From Leptodontidium sp. MPI-SDFR-AT-0119 (taxonomy: Eukaryota; Ascomycota; Leotiomycetes; Helotiales; Leptodontidiaceae), in assembly GCA_020726505.1 (NCBI GenBank), contig JAHLEZ010000001.1:1302001-1366000 (forward strand): a DNA stretch of 64,000 nt, written 5' to 3'. The position numbers were made by a program, and so were the translations under genes. Below the pieces are notes generated by a model that worked only from the letters and a program-made list of their open reading frames with translations, did no database searches and was not told where the DNA came from. How positions within the stretch are numbered: the first letter of the stretch is position 1; each line of letters begins with the position of its first letter. Positions 10,395 to 19,990 of this stretch are shown here, one piece after another.

Positions 10395-13300
10395 CTAACC
10401 CACACTTCTGGCTGCATTTGTACCATTGACAGTCTCATTCGCATCCTTCTCTCCAAGCACTGGTCTGGCCCTCTTTCGCACAGTTTTAAAGCAGGTCCTA
10501 TTGACATTAATTGCCAGATGGTGGTCATTGATCAGGTGGGCAATGAGAACATCCTTCTTCATTGGTTCGGTATGGTTACAAACAGCCTTGACTCCGTTTG
10601 TAGTGTCCACAGTTGCAGGGCATGTCATACTCGTATCCTCGTTGAAGTCTCTGAGGTGGCTTTCGATATGCTTCTGAAAGGCGTCCAAAGTGTAGAAGTC
10701 CGCGAACTGTGTTGAAAGCCCTGAAGTCCCATCGTACAAACAAAATATACAGAAAGATGGGTGGTACCATCTGACAGAGAAGTAAACGCCAGAGAATCCA
10801 TGCTTATCGAGGGCCAACTGGACGTCGTCCAAATGCTTCGCAAAGTGGCTGTCCTCGTCCTCATCTGCACGAGAGAACGCAACTTGACAAATCTTGCACC
10901 AAAAGACCAAGATCTCAGCTCTAGGGTTTCCGGTCTTCTGATCAACAGGTATGACATTCGCCGATGCGTCATGTTGGGTGACTCGATGGATTCGGAAATC
11001 GTCCCAGCTTGAAAAAGTGGTAGCATCATCGTTGCAGACGTATTGTCCAGTCTCTTTATCTTTGTGACATTTGTAACAGTGCTCTGTGAAATGAGCCGCG
11101 GATCTGGCAGATCTCTTCAGCTTATATTTGCTTGCGCAACGTCGGACGCCGTCTGAAGCGATCATTCCACACTTTTGGACTGGAGGGTGCGACTCTTGAT
11201 GGCGATCAATATCCTCGAGGATGTATTTTGCCCTTGAATTGAGCCCACAGGGCCGAACGTGCGTGTTGTGATCGATCCCGATGAGCGAAATTCCGCAGAA
11301 TCGACAAGACAGAGTTCCTGGCGTTGGCTCTTGGTCCGGGTAGTATTTGTCTGCAGCGTGAAGGTGGTTGAATTTCTCTACACATACATCTGCAAACTCA
11401 GCTGCCGATAGGCCTTCTGGCTGGTTGTAGATGATGTCAAAAAGACCCTCAAAGAGCGAATTCTTGGCAACGACTCTCAGGCCAAAATTGTTCCTGCTGG
11501 CAGTTCCATCAGAGTGCAGCGACGTAACGTTGGTCTCTGTATCCATTTCAGATTCGACGCCGTCCATTTGCATATAATCTGAATTGTTGTCAGAATCGCT
11601 CAGCATTTTACCGAGATCTTTGGCCATAGCATCGACGTCCTGGAGGATTGCAGGATCGAGGAGAGCGAAATCAATATCATCGGCATCCAACATATTGTCA
11701 ACATAACTGCTCTGATCTCTTGGTTCAACAGGAGTTGTGATCTGAGCGGCATCTTTCGGGTTTTCAAAGTACTGCTGATACTCCACAGCGAACTTTTTCG
11801 ATATCAATGTTCGCTCTCGCTCTTGGTATTGACGGCGTATTGACGCATGTTCGGACGCCGTCGAAGACTCTTGAGCTCTCGCTGCTGCCAATGATCCGAA
11901 GTCATGAACTGCTTTATCGACGACATCACATTCTCTCTGTAGAAGCTTCATAAGCTCTGCATCCTGACTGATCTCGATCATGCCTTGCTCAGAGACACAA
12001 GTGGGAGCGGACTCTGATTTGCCAAGGCAGATGCTTGACATGTGGGTGACATCGACAGCATCCAAATTATGGCGTAGTGCTTGAAAATCAACCGTGGACG
12101 TCTGGTTCCTGTACGCTCCCCAGTATGTTGTGTCCTTGTCATCATGGCCCATCCGAGCACATCGTTCTTCGTGGGTTGTCTTCAGACCTAGCAAGTACGC
12201 ACTACCACGACGAAGTACACCAGGTAGCATTGGGCTCTGCAGACCACAATGTCGACTCAGAGTTTTCAGCTGTTGGACAAAGTGCGAAGCCCTCATCACC
12301 TCTGGCTCTAGCAAGTCCAATGATGGGTCGGTTGGCTTGTAGAGAGGTTGACGAAAAACCTGAAAAAGCTTGCATTAGCTACTGTGAATTCAACGCACAG
12401 AGGGAAACTCACCGGCATATCCAGCATTGACTTCTTGATCGGAATCCTGGTACCATGCTGGCTTGGTTGGACAGCGTCGAAGTCTGCCCAAGTAGAAAAG
12501 CCTTCGAAGACTCTGTCTACCAAGCCGAGGATCAGGAGCCATCTTAGAGTATCTTCAGCCGCCATGTACAGTGGAAGAAGACGAATCGGAATGACTTTGG
12601 TCTTATTACCCTTCTGCCCAGTGTTCTTCATACCGCGAAAGGTTAATCGTGCTTGCAATTCAACAGGGCCATCAACTCCTGGAAAAGCGAACAATTCAAC
12701 GCGGCCCCAGGTGAACAAGCTATCTTTGCGTTCTTTCTTGTATATTTCCCAGTTTTCGAGAGACATGGCTGGTCTGCATAACTCGCTGATACGGTTGCTG
12801 CAGTCCAGCATCATATTTGCGCATAGGACGAAGTTGAGAGCATTTCGCGTTGTGTATTGGGTGGCAGTAAGATACTCCGTGTCGAAGAATGCTCGAATGA
12901 AAGTGGAGAAGTCCTCCGGTGTCGCGACCTCCTTGCGGCGCTGGTTGTGACAAGCAAGCCCACGAACAGCCAAGTCGGACTGGACCCAGATCAAGAGATT
13001 CCGCTTCACATCTCGATCGATCGGATTGCCGGAATTCTTGGTGGCAGCGTACAATGCGAACAAAATGGCGTTGACCGTTCGCACGGTTGGAACTACGAAA
13101 CTTGTCAGCTAGCTGTCTGGGATGGACGGCGTCCATGTAGGAGTTGGCATACCATCTGTAATCAGGCCTTTCGAAGACAACGTATGAGCTTCGATGAACA
13201 TCTTCAGGATCTTGCAAGTAAACTTTGGACCACCCTTTGTGAAGAAAGCTTCGGCTTCTTCAACAGTCTGGCAGATGTTGACAAACTCCGAGGTGGCGAG

Positions 13301-13548
13301 TTCGATGAAATGACGCTTCGCAGTGCTAGATTACAAGGTCAGTAGATGTCAGTACAGCGAACTGGGTAGGCTTACCGTTGTCTGACTGCCTCGAGGACGT
13401 TAATCTTCTTTTGCACCTCCTTGTCCCAATCACGGTTCACGATGCGCTCTTCAGGTGCCTTGGCTTCTTCCACGCGTTTGAGCTTGTCAAGACGTTTGGA
13501 AGATGCGTTGGCTGCCCGGTCTGGAAACTTGAAGCCAGCGGGAGGCAT
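10395..13548 (-). CDS. DUF3435-type tyrosine recombinase with zinc-finger C-terminus
   Basis: Site-specific recombinase of the family that includes Starship captains; expected to move the surrounding element. Exons 13548-13376, 13325-13153, 13092-12413 and 12359-10395 join in frame to 996 residues, starting MPPAGFKFPDRAAN. Catalytic candidates: Arg ~216 in CSNRISEL, Lys ~271 in TFRGMKNTGQKG, Arg ~392/393 in GVLRRGSAYLL, His ~414 in RMGHDD, and Tyr ~421 or 425 in TTYWGAYRNQ. The usual His of the HxxR motif is not evident (a Gly stands there). After an acidic linker, the last ~320 residues hold several CxxC..H..H units (CRFCG, CYKCH, FWCKICQ..HFAKHL, CIFC..HIESHL), suggesting DNA binding. The gene ends 141 bp from the Arc1 stop, tail to tail. 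No internal stop was found, so it may be functional. Confidence 0.88.
10819..10831. promoter_or_regulatory. 13-bp palindrome TGGACGTCGTCCA
   Basis: Same arms as the palindromes at 10279 and 13123, here inside the coding sequence for the zinc-finger part of the recombinase. Confidence 0.4.
13123..13135. promoter_or_regulatory. 13-bp palindrome TGGACGGCGTCCA in recombinase intron 2
   Basis: Identical to 10279-10291. It lies within the intron 13093-13152, so it is not constrained by coding. Both copies are preceded by AGCTAGCT a few bases to the left. Confidence 0.45.
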
Positions 13549-13554
13549 TGTGGT

Positions 13555-13571
13555 GTCGGACAGCGTCCGAC
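13555..13571. promoter_or_regulatory. 17-bp palindrome just upstream of the recombinase ATG
   Basis: GTCGGAC-AGC-GTCCGAC, seven-base arms around three bases, only 6 bp upstream of the start codon at 13548. It shares the core GGACNNNGTCC with the other element palindromes. The position suits an operator or autoregulatory site; this is inference. Confidence 0.45.
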
Positions 13572-13958
13572 TGTAATGTGGAGGCAGAAAATGAGAAGAT
13601 GACAGTAGACGGACAGGGCGAAAGGGTTGAGAGTGATGGCTGATAGACGTACGGATAGGAGGTGACAGAGGTGAAAGAGTAAAGAAGAAAAGAGGAACGA
13701 AGGGCAGAGGATGTGCTTAAAAAGAGGCAGTTTGGGCGTGCCTTCCAAAAAGGGAAAGCACGACACCACAGAGGGAAGTCGCAACCCATTACACCATCAG
13801 AAATGCACGATATGATACCTCAAAGTAACGAAGCACACAGCGGAAGCGCACTTTCGATTAATCTAAGGGTCTACGTTAGCATTGGAGGGCGGGTGGGTAG
13901 GTGAAGGTGGAAGGAGAGGACAAAGTAAGACCTACAGGTGAAGTCCAGCAAACACAAA
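13572..13958. other. Upstream region of the recombinase gene
   Basis: Purine-rich on the plus strand (pyrimidine-rich in the direction of the recombinase), as fungal promoters often are. No gene is seen. Confidence 0.5.
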
Positions 13959-14322
13959 ATTTAAAGTCAAGAGCCGTTAAGGAGAGTGGTTCCAGAACAG
14001 AGTCCGACTGTGGAATTGATGTATTGACGGAGCAATTGTCGATTCCCTCGAAAGATTATTAAATCGCGAACAACGCGACCTCCCTTGGAGTTGCAAGGTA
14101 AGGATTTTTGGCGATTAAGGGTTGCCGACCTAGCTGCGATATTTAAAGTCAAGAGCCGTTAAGGAGAGTGGTTCCAGAACAGAGTCCGACTGTGGAATTG
14201 ATATATTGACGGAGCAATTGTCGATTCCCTCGAAAGATTATTAAATCGCGAACAACGCGACCTCCCTTGGAGTTGCAAGGTGAGGATTTTTGGCTATTAG
14301 GGGTTGCCAACCTAGCTGCCAT
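13959..14322. repeat. Two tandem copies of a 182-bp unit
   Basis: 13959-14140 and 14141-14322 are near-identical, both starting ATTTAAAGTCAAGAGCCG, with a handful of substitutions (for example GATGTATTG/GATATATTG, GGTAAGG/GGTGAGG, GCGATTA/GCTATTA). The unit abuts decayed gypsy sequence, so it may be part of the same retrotransposon; it is not recognised itself. Confidence 0.85.
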
Positions 14323-14339
14323 AGTAGTGGAGTTACAAA

Positions 14340-14800
14340 GACGAAAACATCACCGACTGGCGGCGAGCTTCGTACTTGCGTACCAAAAGTAGGACCTGAG
14401 CTTTGATATCGGCGGCGGGCTCCCAGGCCTGGTCAAGGTGGTCTGGTGGAGGAATATGCGCGGAATCGTAGTACTGTTTCATCTTAGCTTGTGCGAGAAC
14501 GACGGCGTCTGAAGCTTCTCGTCGTAGAATCTTGCGGTTTTAGACGAAGTCAAGCTGACTATCTTCCGTATTGAAATCCGTCTTGGGTTCGCGACCGTAG
14601 AGTAAGGTGTACGGGGAAAAGGAAGTGGAAGTGATTGATCGTACCTGCATTCCAGGGCACATCGAAGCGCGTGGGAAAACGTTTGATTCGTACGCTTGGC
14701 CATTACCAGAACTATGATATGCGGAAGAGAAGGTGAGTGACGTGCGGGAGAGCGTGAAGAGTGTACCCCGGCCCCACTCCTCGGGGGTGGTAGTGAACAT
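14340..14800 (-). pseudogene. Decayed Ty3/gypsy integrase fragment
   Basis: Minus-strand peptides match the downstream half of a gypsy integrase, but split over frames. They include TFSSAYHSSGNGQA, AKRTNQTF.HALRCAL, YTLLYGREPKTDF, and then a stretch like the post-integrase linker (ASDAVVLAQAKMKQYYD). The order is right for the family, with at least one frameshift near 14700 and a stop near 14540. It is a fragment without recognisable ends, nested in the tyrosine-recombinase element. Confidence 0.7.
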
Positions 14801-14870
14801 GTGACACTGTACTAGCATCAGTTCCCTTCAAGGTAGCCAAACATGTGACTGCGCTAGCATCAGTCCCACA

Positions 14871-14900
14871 CTTCACGGTAAGCCTGCGGCTACCGTGAAG
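14871..14900. repeat. Inverted repeat CTTCACGGTA ... TACCGTGAAG
   Basis: Ten-base perfect arms around 10 bases; three more pairs (GCC/GGC) form if one A is bulged. Two imperfect direct repeats (about 14796-14826 and 14840-14867, both containing CTAGCATCAGT) lie just before it. It sits ~125 bp inside the inferred right end of the element. Confidence 0.6.
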
Positions 14901-15024
14901 CGTGCTTGCTCAAAGTGCGGAAGGTACTGCGCTGGCAGTATTGCGCTTCTTGGCAGTACAGTGCTAAAAGCGGGAGCGGGAGCCCGAGCTGCGCTCGGTC
15001 TCACGCGGTTAAAATTAGAAAAAA

Positions 15025-15032
15025 GTTTGGGA
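15025..15032 (+). repeat. Right GTTTGGGA direct repeat (putative attachment core)
   Basis: Matches 10071-10078 and opens the stranded Arc1 3' end. Confidence 0.6.
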
Positions 15033-15207
15033 AACTCTGCAGCCAGCGTTCACGATTACGAGCGATCTTGATGTGGCTTTCGATGCTGGCGTTGTCAAGG
15101 AGTTGAGCAAGGAAGGCGAGGAGCCGAAGATGGGTGTTGGAAAGCTGGTTACTGCTAGTGGTGGCACTTGCAAGGTCAAGACCTTAAGTGGTGGTATTGT
15201 CCGGTAA
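15025..15207 (+). pseudogene. Stranded copy of the last 60 codons of ARC1
   Basis: Reads without interruption as VWETLQPAFT ... LSGGIVR and a TAA stop at 15205-15207. Aligned by hand with residues encoded at 10071-10250 it is 45/60 identical in protein and 124/180 in DNA, without gaps. It has no start codon or upstream part of the gene. Third positions are heavily changed while the protein is conserved, so the two copies diverged under selection for a long time. That fits a host copy versus a copy brought from another species better than a recent duplication. Confidence 0.88.
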
Positions 15208-15532
15208 ATGGGGTAGATAAAAAGATACATAGGCAGATGCAAATAAATGGCAAAACCATGCTGTGATAGTCAAGTTTCATAGTCAGACGAGCATGATACT
15301 GAACACTCTAACCACAGCATACATTCACATGTTCCAGTATAATCCCTGTATTTCTTTTCAATTGCAGGTAACCATCTTCTTGCAACGAGAACGCCTGTTA
15401 AGAACCCCGGTTGAAGCATATGCCAAACTCTTCTTAGCGTTGTCGTCTAAAATGCTTGACTTGAAGCGATTTAATCTTACCACTTTCATGTCATTGAGCA
15501 AAAGAACTCTACAGAAAATTCTAACCGCTCTT
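15208..15532. other. Intergenic; probable original ARC1 3' flank
   Basis: Follows the stranded ARC1 end and runs tail to tail into the minus-strand oxidase gene. If the insertion model is right, this is the original ARC1 3' untranslated region. No gene is seen. Confidence 0.45.
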
Positions 15533-16517
15533 CTACGGCCATAATTCTTCTTTCTTCCATTCACCGAGAATCTCGCCGTGCTCTCCAGCATCGCTCGCAT
15601 TCGGTCCGACATAAGTATATCTCCAGCGCCGAGCTCTCTCCGGATCGGTCAAATCGACCATCTCTACAACTTCCGGCTAAGTCACTCCCTGTCAGTACAG
15701 TCTACATACTTGATGCATTGGGGAAACATAGCCTTGAGTAGCTTGCGACGTAGAATCTGACTTTTTCCAAAACGGGATGACGGTAGCTTACCTTGATAAT
15801 GACAACCCTGAAATTCTTCCTGGCAACCTCATCCTCCAAATCATCAACCTTCTGACCCAATCCCAGCCTCTTATCCGGCAGCGATATACCAACCGGCGTA
15901 CCAGGTGGAGGGTTCTTAAAACTACCCCTCATACCAGGACTCAGATTTCCAAAATGGGCCGTCAACTCCTTCGCCCAACTCCAAGCCTCCCTCCCCTCCT
16001 CCTTAACAGCTCTCATCCTCTCCCCAACCTCACTCTTCACCGTCCTCACCCCACTCGACTCATCCCCCTCCCCCTCAATATCCCGACCTACAATAAACGC
16101 CTCCCCTCTAATCCTCCACTGCGTCATAACATCCTTGACCCAGAAAACAGCCTCGACAGGTCCACCCCCACCACTACCCTGACTCTGGCTGACATTCCCG
16201 TGACCCGGCGAGCTGGCGAAAATCTCAGGGACCTTCTCCATCCTGACATCCGTCGTGATGGTCAAGAGATCGCTCTCGTAAATACGCTCGTTCTGTGGTG
16301 CGGTGTTGTGCTTGTTTTCTGGGAGTTCAGCCCACATCCCTCTGAAGACGCAGTAACGTGCTCGTGGGAGGTACGGGACTGGTGAGTCTTTGGATGGGGA
16401 GGGGTGGAGAGATGAGAAGACGAATTCGGGAGAGGGCATCTTGGAGATGTGTGATAGGAAGAGAGGACGCCATGGTGCGACTCCGCTGCTGGAGAGGGGT
16501 GCGGATGTTGTTGACAT
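15533..16517 (-). CDS. Pyridoxamine 5'-phosphate oxidase-like (Alr4036-type) FMN-binding protein
   Basis: Flavin-binding split-barrel protein of the Pyridox_oxase_2 type; the precise reaction is unknown. Exons 16517-15792 and 15676-15533 give 289 residues. The Alr4036-like N-terminal block starts APWRPLFLSHI. The family pattern RARYCVFRGMWAEL and ITTDVRMEKV is followed by EAVFWVKDVMTQWRIRGEAFIVG. The exon join IIK-PEVVEMVDLTDPERARRWRY and the end WKKEELWP match the family. I chose the Met at 16517 because it lies close to the conserved start; the frame stays open to 16616. It is the first host gene to the right of the stranded ARC1 end. Confidence 0.87.
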
Positions 16518-17155
16518 TGTGCGGGCGAGGCGCAGGAGTCGGGAGTTGGCTTGGGAAGCTATTGTGAATGGTTTTTGAAATTCAAATGATGGGTCTGTAT
16601 TTAGGTCACGATTCATGGGTCCTGGCTTTATGTTGAAGGTTGAGATTATTGAGTTGTGAAGAGAGGGAGAAGAGATTATTGTGTGGAGTTGAATGATGAC
16701 GTTTAGATAATCAGCTTTCGCTACTGTACCCCACTACTGTACTGTAATTTGAACACAACAAAGTCCTAATATCAATCTTTTAGATTCCAACATTTATTCT
16801 TCTTGGAAAGAAATCGGAGTAACAACTTTGATTACCTCAGTAATAAAAAGTCGGTTCAAGTGCTTGAAGGTCAATCAATAATTTGGCACATGGATGGAGT
16901 CTCCTCTAAAGTAACTAATATCAGTCTTCTCCCAAAAATAGAAATTATAATACCCCTCAGTCCTCTGGCGTTCAGTCGAACTCATTTATAGGAATATTTT
17001 GGAGATAGTTGAAGAAAGAGTACAGGTAATGTTCATTTAGTCATGGTATTCGAATGTTTCGTAGAGAACGAGGACAAGTCTAACAAATATCTAGATTTGA
17101 TGTGATATCAAGTAATCAACTGCTCTCCCAAGTTTTCTACTCTTCGGATCTCAGC
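16518..17155. other. Intergenic, AT-rich
   Basis: Contains the promoter of the oxidase gene, with two TACTGTAC words (16722-16729 and 16735-16742), and the 3' flank of the sugar transporter gene. No gene is seen. Confidence 0.5.
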
Positions 17156-18945
17156 TTAGTTGCCCTTTGGCAAAATGTGTTCATGGTGCTCCTCAGTTGC
17201 ATCTTCCATGATTGCCAGCTTTTCCGACGCGATGGCCTTCACATCGGCTTCCTCGCCATCAAAAAGCACAGAGATTTCTTCCAACGCTTTTCCCTTCGTC
17301 TCCAAGAAGAAGAGGTAGGCAATGATACTCTCAATCAGTAGGATCACTACATATACGATGTAGTATCTCCAGCCTGCCTTCTGGAGTCCGATCGGATTGA
17401 CGTATTGGTTGACAAACACCGCGACCTTCGTGGAAAACACGTAGGTTGCCATGCCTTTGGCTCGGACAGAGTAGGACAGAATCTCGACTGAGTAGGCAAC
17501 TGGGAGAGGAGAGAATGCAATGCAGTAGAAGAACTGGAAGATGAAGATGAAGACCAGGACTGCGATGGCGGCGGAGTTTGCACCTGTTTGCGCAAAGAGA
17601 GCAGAACAGATTGTCCAAACGGTGAAGATGATGAGCATACCGATGGTTGAAATTCGGAAAAGAGGACGTCTACCGATACGTTCAGTTAGGAATGCTGAAG
17701 TGAGGGCGATTCCGAAATTCCAAATGCTGAGGATTCCGTTGATAAGAGCCTGCGTTCCTTTGTTGGTAATTCCAATGCTGTCCAGAATTCTCGCCAGATC
17801 TGTAAAGTTGCGATTAGACTTCCGCTTATATTGTAGGGGGGGTTTTGTACTTACAGTATGAGATAAGTCCATTGCCAGACCACTGCGAGAAGGTGCCCAT
17901 ACATATGACGATGAACACACGATATCTGTTTCCTTTGCTGCTTACCATTGACTTCCACGTCGTAGAACCAGTTGCTAAAATGGTAATGAGTCTATGCTCT
18001 CAAATTTTCGCAACCGGGCTGAAGTGCTTACATTTTTCTAGCTCGATAGCGGCGCAAATCTCGGCGAACTCAAGCTGGACCAACTCGGTCTGAACTCCAT
18101 CACCATGGTACTGGATCAGCGCTGCCATTGCCTCGTCTGCCCTATCATTCGAAATAAGCCACCGGGGCGATTCGGGCAAAAACCAAATGGCAGAAAGTTG
18201 AATCAAGCTGGGCACCATCTGCAAGAGTGAAGGAATCCTCCATGACCACTATCAAGATTCAACGTCAGCGCTTGATAACCATGGATGTAATGTATCCTGT
18301 ACTTACTGTACTCGGAATAAGCCTGGTTCCGTAAGTAATCCACGCAGCCAGAATGCTTCCCAGGAACCAGCAAGTGTTGCAAACGGCCGTGACAGCCACA
18401 CGCTCCTTGGGATGGGAAAGCTCGGTGACAAGGCTGGGCGAAGCAGTGGTGCAGAAAGAAAGTCCGAATCCAAGAATGAAGCGAGCAATACAGAACATGG
18501 CAAAGTTCTTGCTCTCGCACTGCACAATAGCGCCAACTATCATGATGATGCTTCCGACTGTGATTCCCATTCGTCTTCCGTATTTGTCGGCAACCCATGG
18601 CGCAAATGGGGTTGAGCAGATAGCGCCGAGTGCAATGACCGCACTTACGAGACCAAGGGTAGAACCCCTGGGTCGTCCGAAGTAGTCGTCCCAATAGGAA
18701 ACAGTCTGGAGAGAGTTCATCATAGAGCCATCATAACCACTGGTCATGTATGATACAATGGCGGCCGGGAAGAGGAGGCCGTATAGGCGGCGACGAGAGG
18801 CCACCTTATACCACGACGGGGCTTCTTTCGCGAGCTGGGATATCTTTGATGGTTCGTATGTTGCCGATGGCGATGGAGAAGTGCGAGCCTCCCTTTCAAG
18901 AAGCTTCTGTCTCGGGGCAGGGAATCTGCGACGGAAGGCATCCAT
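17156..18945 (-). CDS. MFS sugar transporter (lactose/hexose permease-like, 12 TM)
   Basis: Plasma-membrane proton-coupled sugar uptake carrier. Exons 18945-18307, 18248-18032, 17974-17855 and 17799-17156 join to 539 residues. Sugar-porter motifs: SGYDGSMMNSLQ in TM1, ADKYGRRMGI after TM2, the central PESPRWLISNDR, the second-half loop TERIGRRPLF, and the C-terminal FFLETKGKALEEISVLFDG. The text WRIPSLLQM and FFLETKG resembles fungal Lac12-like and hexose permeases. It is divergent from the GH5 glycosidase at 19991 and may import a sugar or glycoside that this enzyme cleaves. Confidence 0.94.
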
Positions 18946-19990
18946 GTTGAAGTCTGTTTTGGCGGAAACTTGAAAGAATATGTTCGTATGTGAAAAGAGA
19001 CTTGAAGGTAAGAGTATTGCGACGATTCTCCGAACTGGCAGGATATCCTGCCCCTACTTATACTTGAGAATGAATGTTGTTTATTGAGCTCGACACAACG
19101 AAAGCAAGCCACCAAGAGCTAAGGAGAGCAGTGATATGTGCGAGAAAGAAGATGAGAAGACAACAACCGATTTGCCTCCAAGTTCCAAAAGTGGGCTGAA
19201 GACTGCATGGCTGTCCTACGACCACTCTCCTGGGGATTGGGGAGCATTCCCCAGGACCCAAGATAGTTCATGGAGTTGATGGGAAGAGCGGGGTTAGCGG
19301 GGGCTCCACAAACATATTTTCTAGTCAAGGCTCGCTTAGACGGGGCAGTTCTGTGTTTTTGCCCCGAGGGGCAAAAACGACATTTAAACCTGCTAGCAAC
19401 AAGCTGTATGACTCGTGAAAGGCCACGACTGGTGCGTTGAACAATCGGATTGAATCAGAGGGTACTCTCTATAGGCCTTAATAAACGTTAAATGGTCGGA
19501 CCAATTGAATACCAAGATCTGGTATCATCACTGGGTGATTGGTCAGTCCACGCTCAAAGTCCCACTGGAACTGGTGACATTTAACATCTATTCCGGCCTG
19601 AGGGTAGTATGCAGCCAGGATGCCAAGATACCTTCATCCCGCTACGTGCCCAGACCCGGGGCAAATTGTGATATTTGCCCCGGTCGAATATCGGACCATC
19701 CCAACCATCCAGCCATCCAGCCATCCCGTTCCATTCCATCTCCCTTTCTCTGCCCCATTTCTCCAATTACCCGTGAGTTTCAATGTTTCTCCCAGTTCAG
19801 TGGAGCCCAAGGGGCGATCCAAGACCAGGTTTTGTCATTAGTGGGATGAACTATTTACTCTCCTGCTCGTCGCGTGTTTTGATATTTAAACTTCGCGCTC
19901 TCGATTCTCGTCTGTCTTCCTCTTCCTGTTTAATTGCACTTCCTTTCTGGATAATTTGCACGAAATTCTGTTATTATTACCACAGCCATT
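18946..19990. promoter_or_regulatory. Shared divergent promoter of sugar transporter and GH5 gene
   Basis: The 1045-bp region between two start codons facing away from each other holds three inverted repeats. 19228-19236/19248-19256 has arms TCCTGGGGA/TCCCCAGGA. 19355-19365/19368-19378 has arms GTTTTTGCCCC/GGGGCAAAAAC. 19656-19666/19673-19683 has arms CCGGGGCAAAT/ATTTGCCCCGG. The first and third contain CTGGGG or CCGGGG, which fit the SYGGRG site of the CreA/Mig1 carbon-catabolite repressor. Regulation by CreA is inference from the motif and gene content. Confidence 0.5.

Larger units (their letters stand above)
10071..15024 (-). mobile_element. Tyrosine-recombinase integrative element in the Arc1 3' end (inferred)
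   Basis: The 4954-bp unit lies between two GTTTGGGA direct repeats (10071-10078 and 15025-15032). It contains a replacement Arc1 3' end (10071-10253), a DUF3435-type recombinase gene on the minus strand (10395-13548), and a non-coding part with two 182-bp repeats and decayed gypsy pol sequence. The recombinase reads from the right end inward, as the captain gene of fungal Starship elements does, so the right end would be the element 5' end. The boundaries are inferred from where homology between the two Arc1 ends begins. No inverted terminal repeats were seen. An alternative is an old partial duplication of Arc1 with unrelated insertions between the copies. Confidence 0.72.

Noticed and set aside
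12857..13345. 162-codon plus-strand frame in the recombinase locus
   Set aside because: Shadow of recombinase exons 2 and 3 and their intron. The minus-strand exons join in frame and carry the catalytic motifs.
10071..15207. Recent local duplication of the ARC1 3' end
   Set aside because: The two copies differ at about 31% of bases with mostly third-position changes. A recent duplicate would be near-identical, and an old unused duplicate would not keep an open, protein-conserved frame so well.
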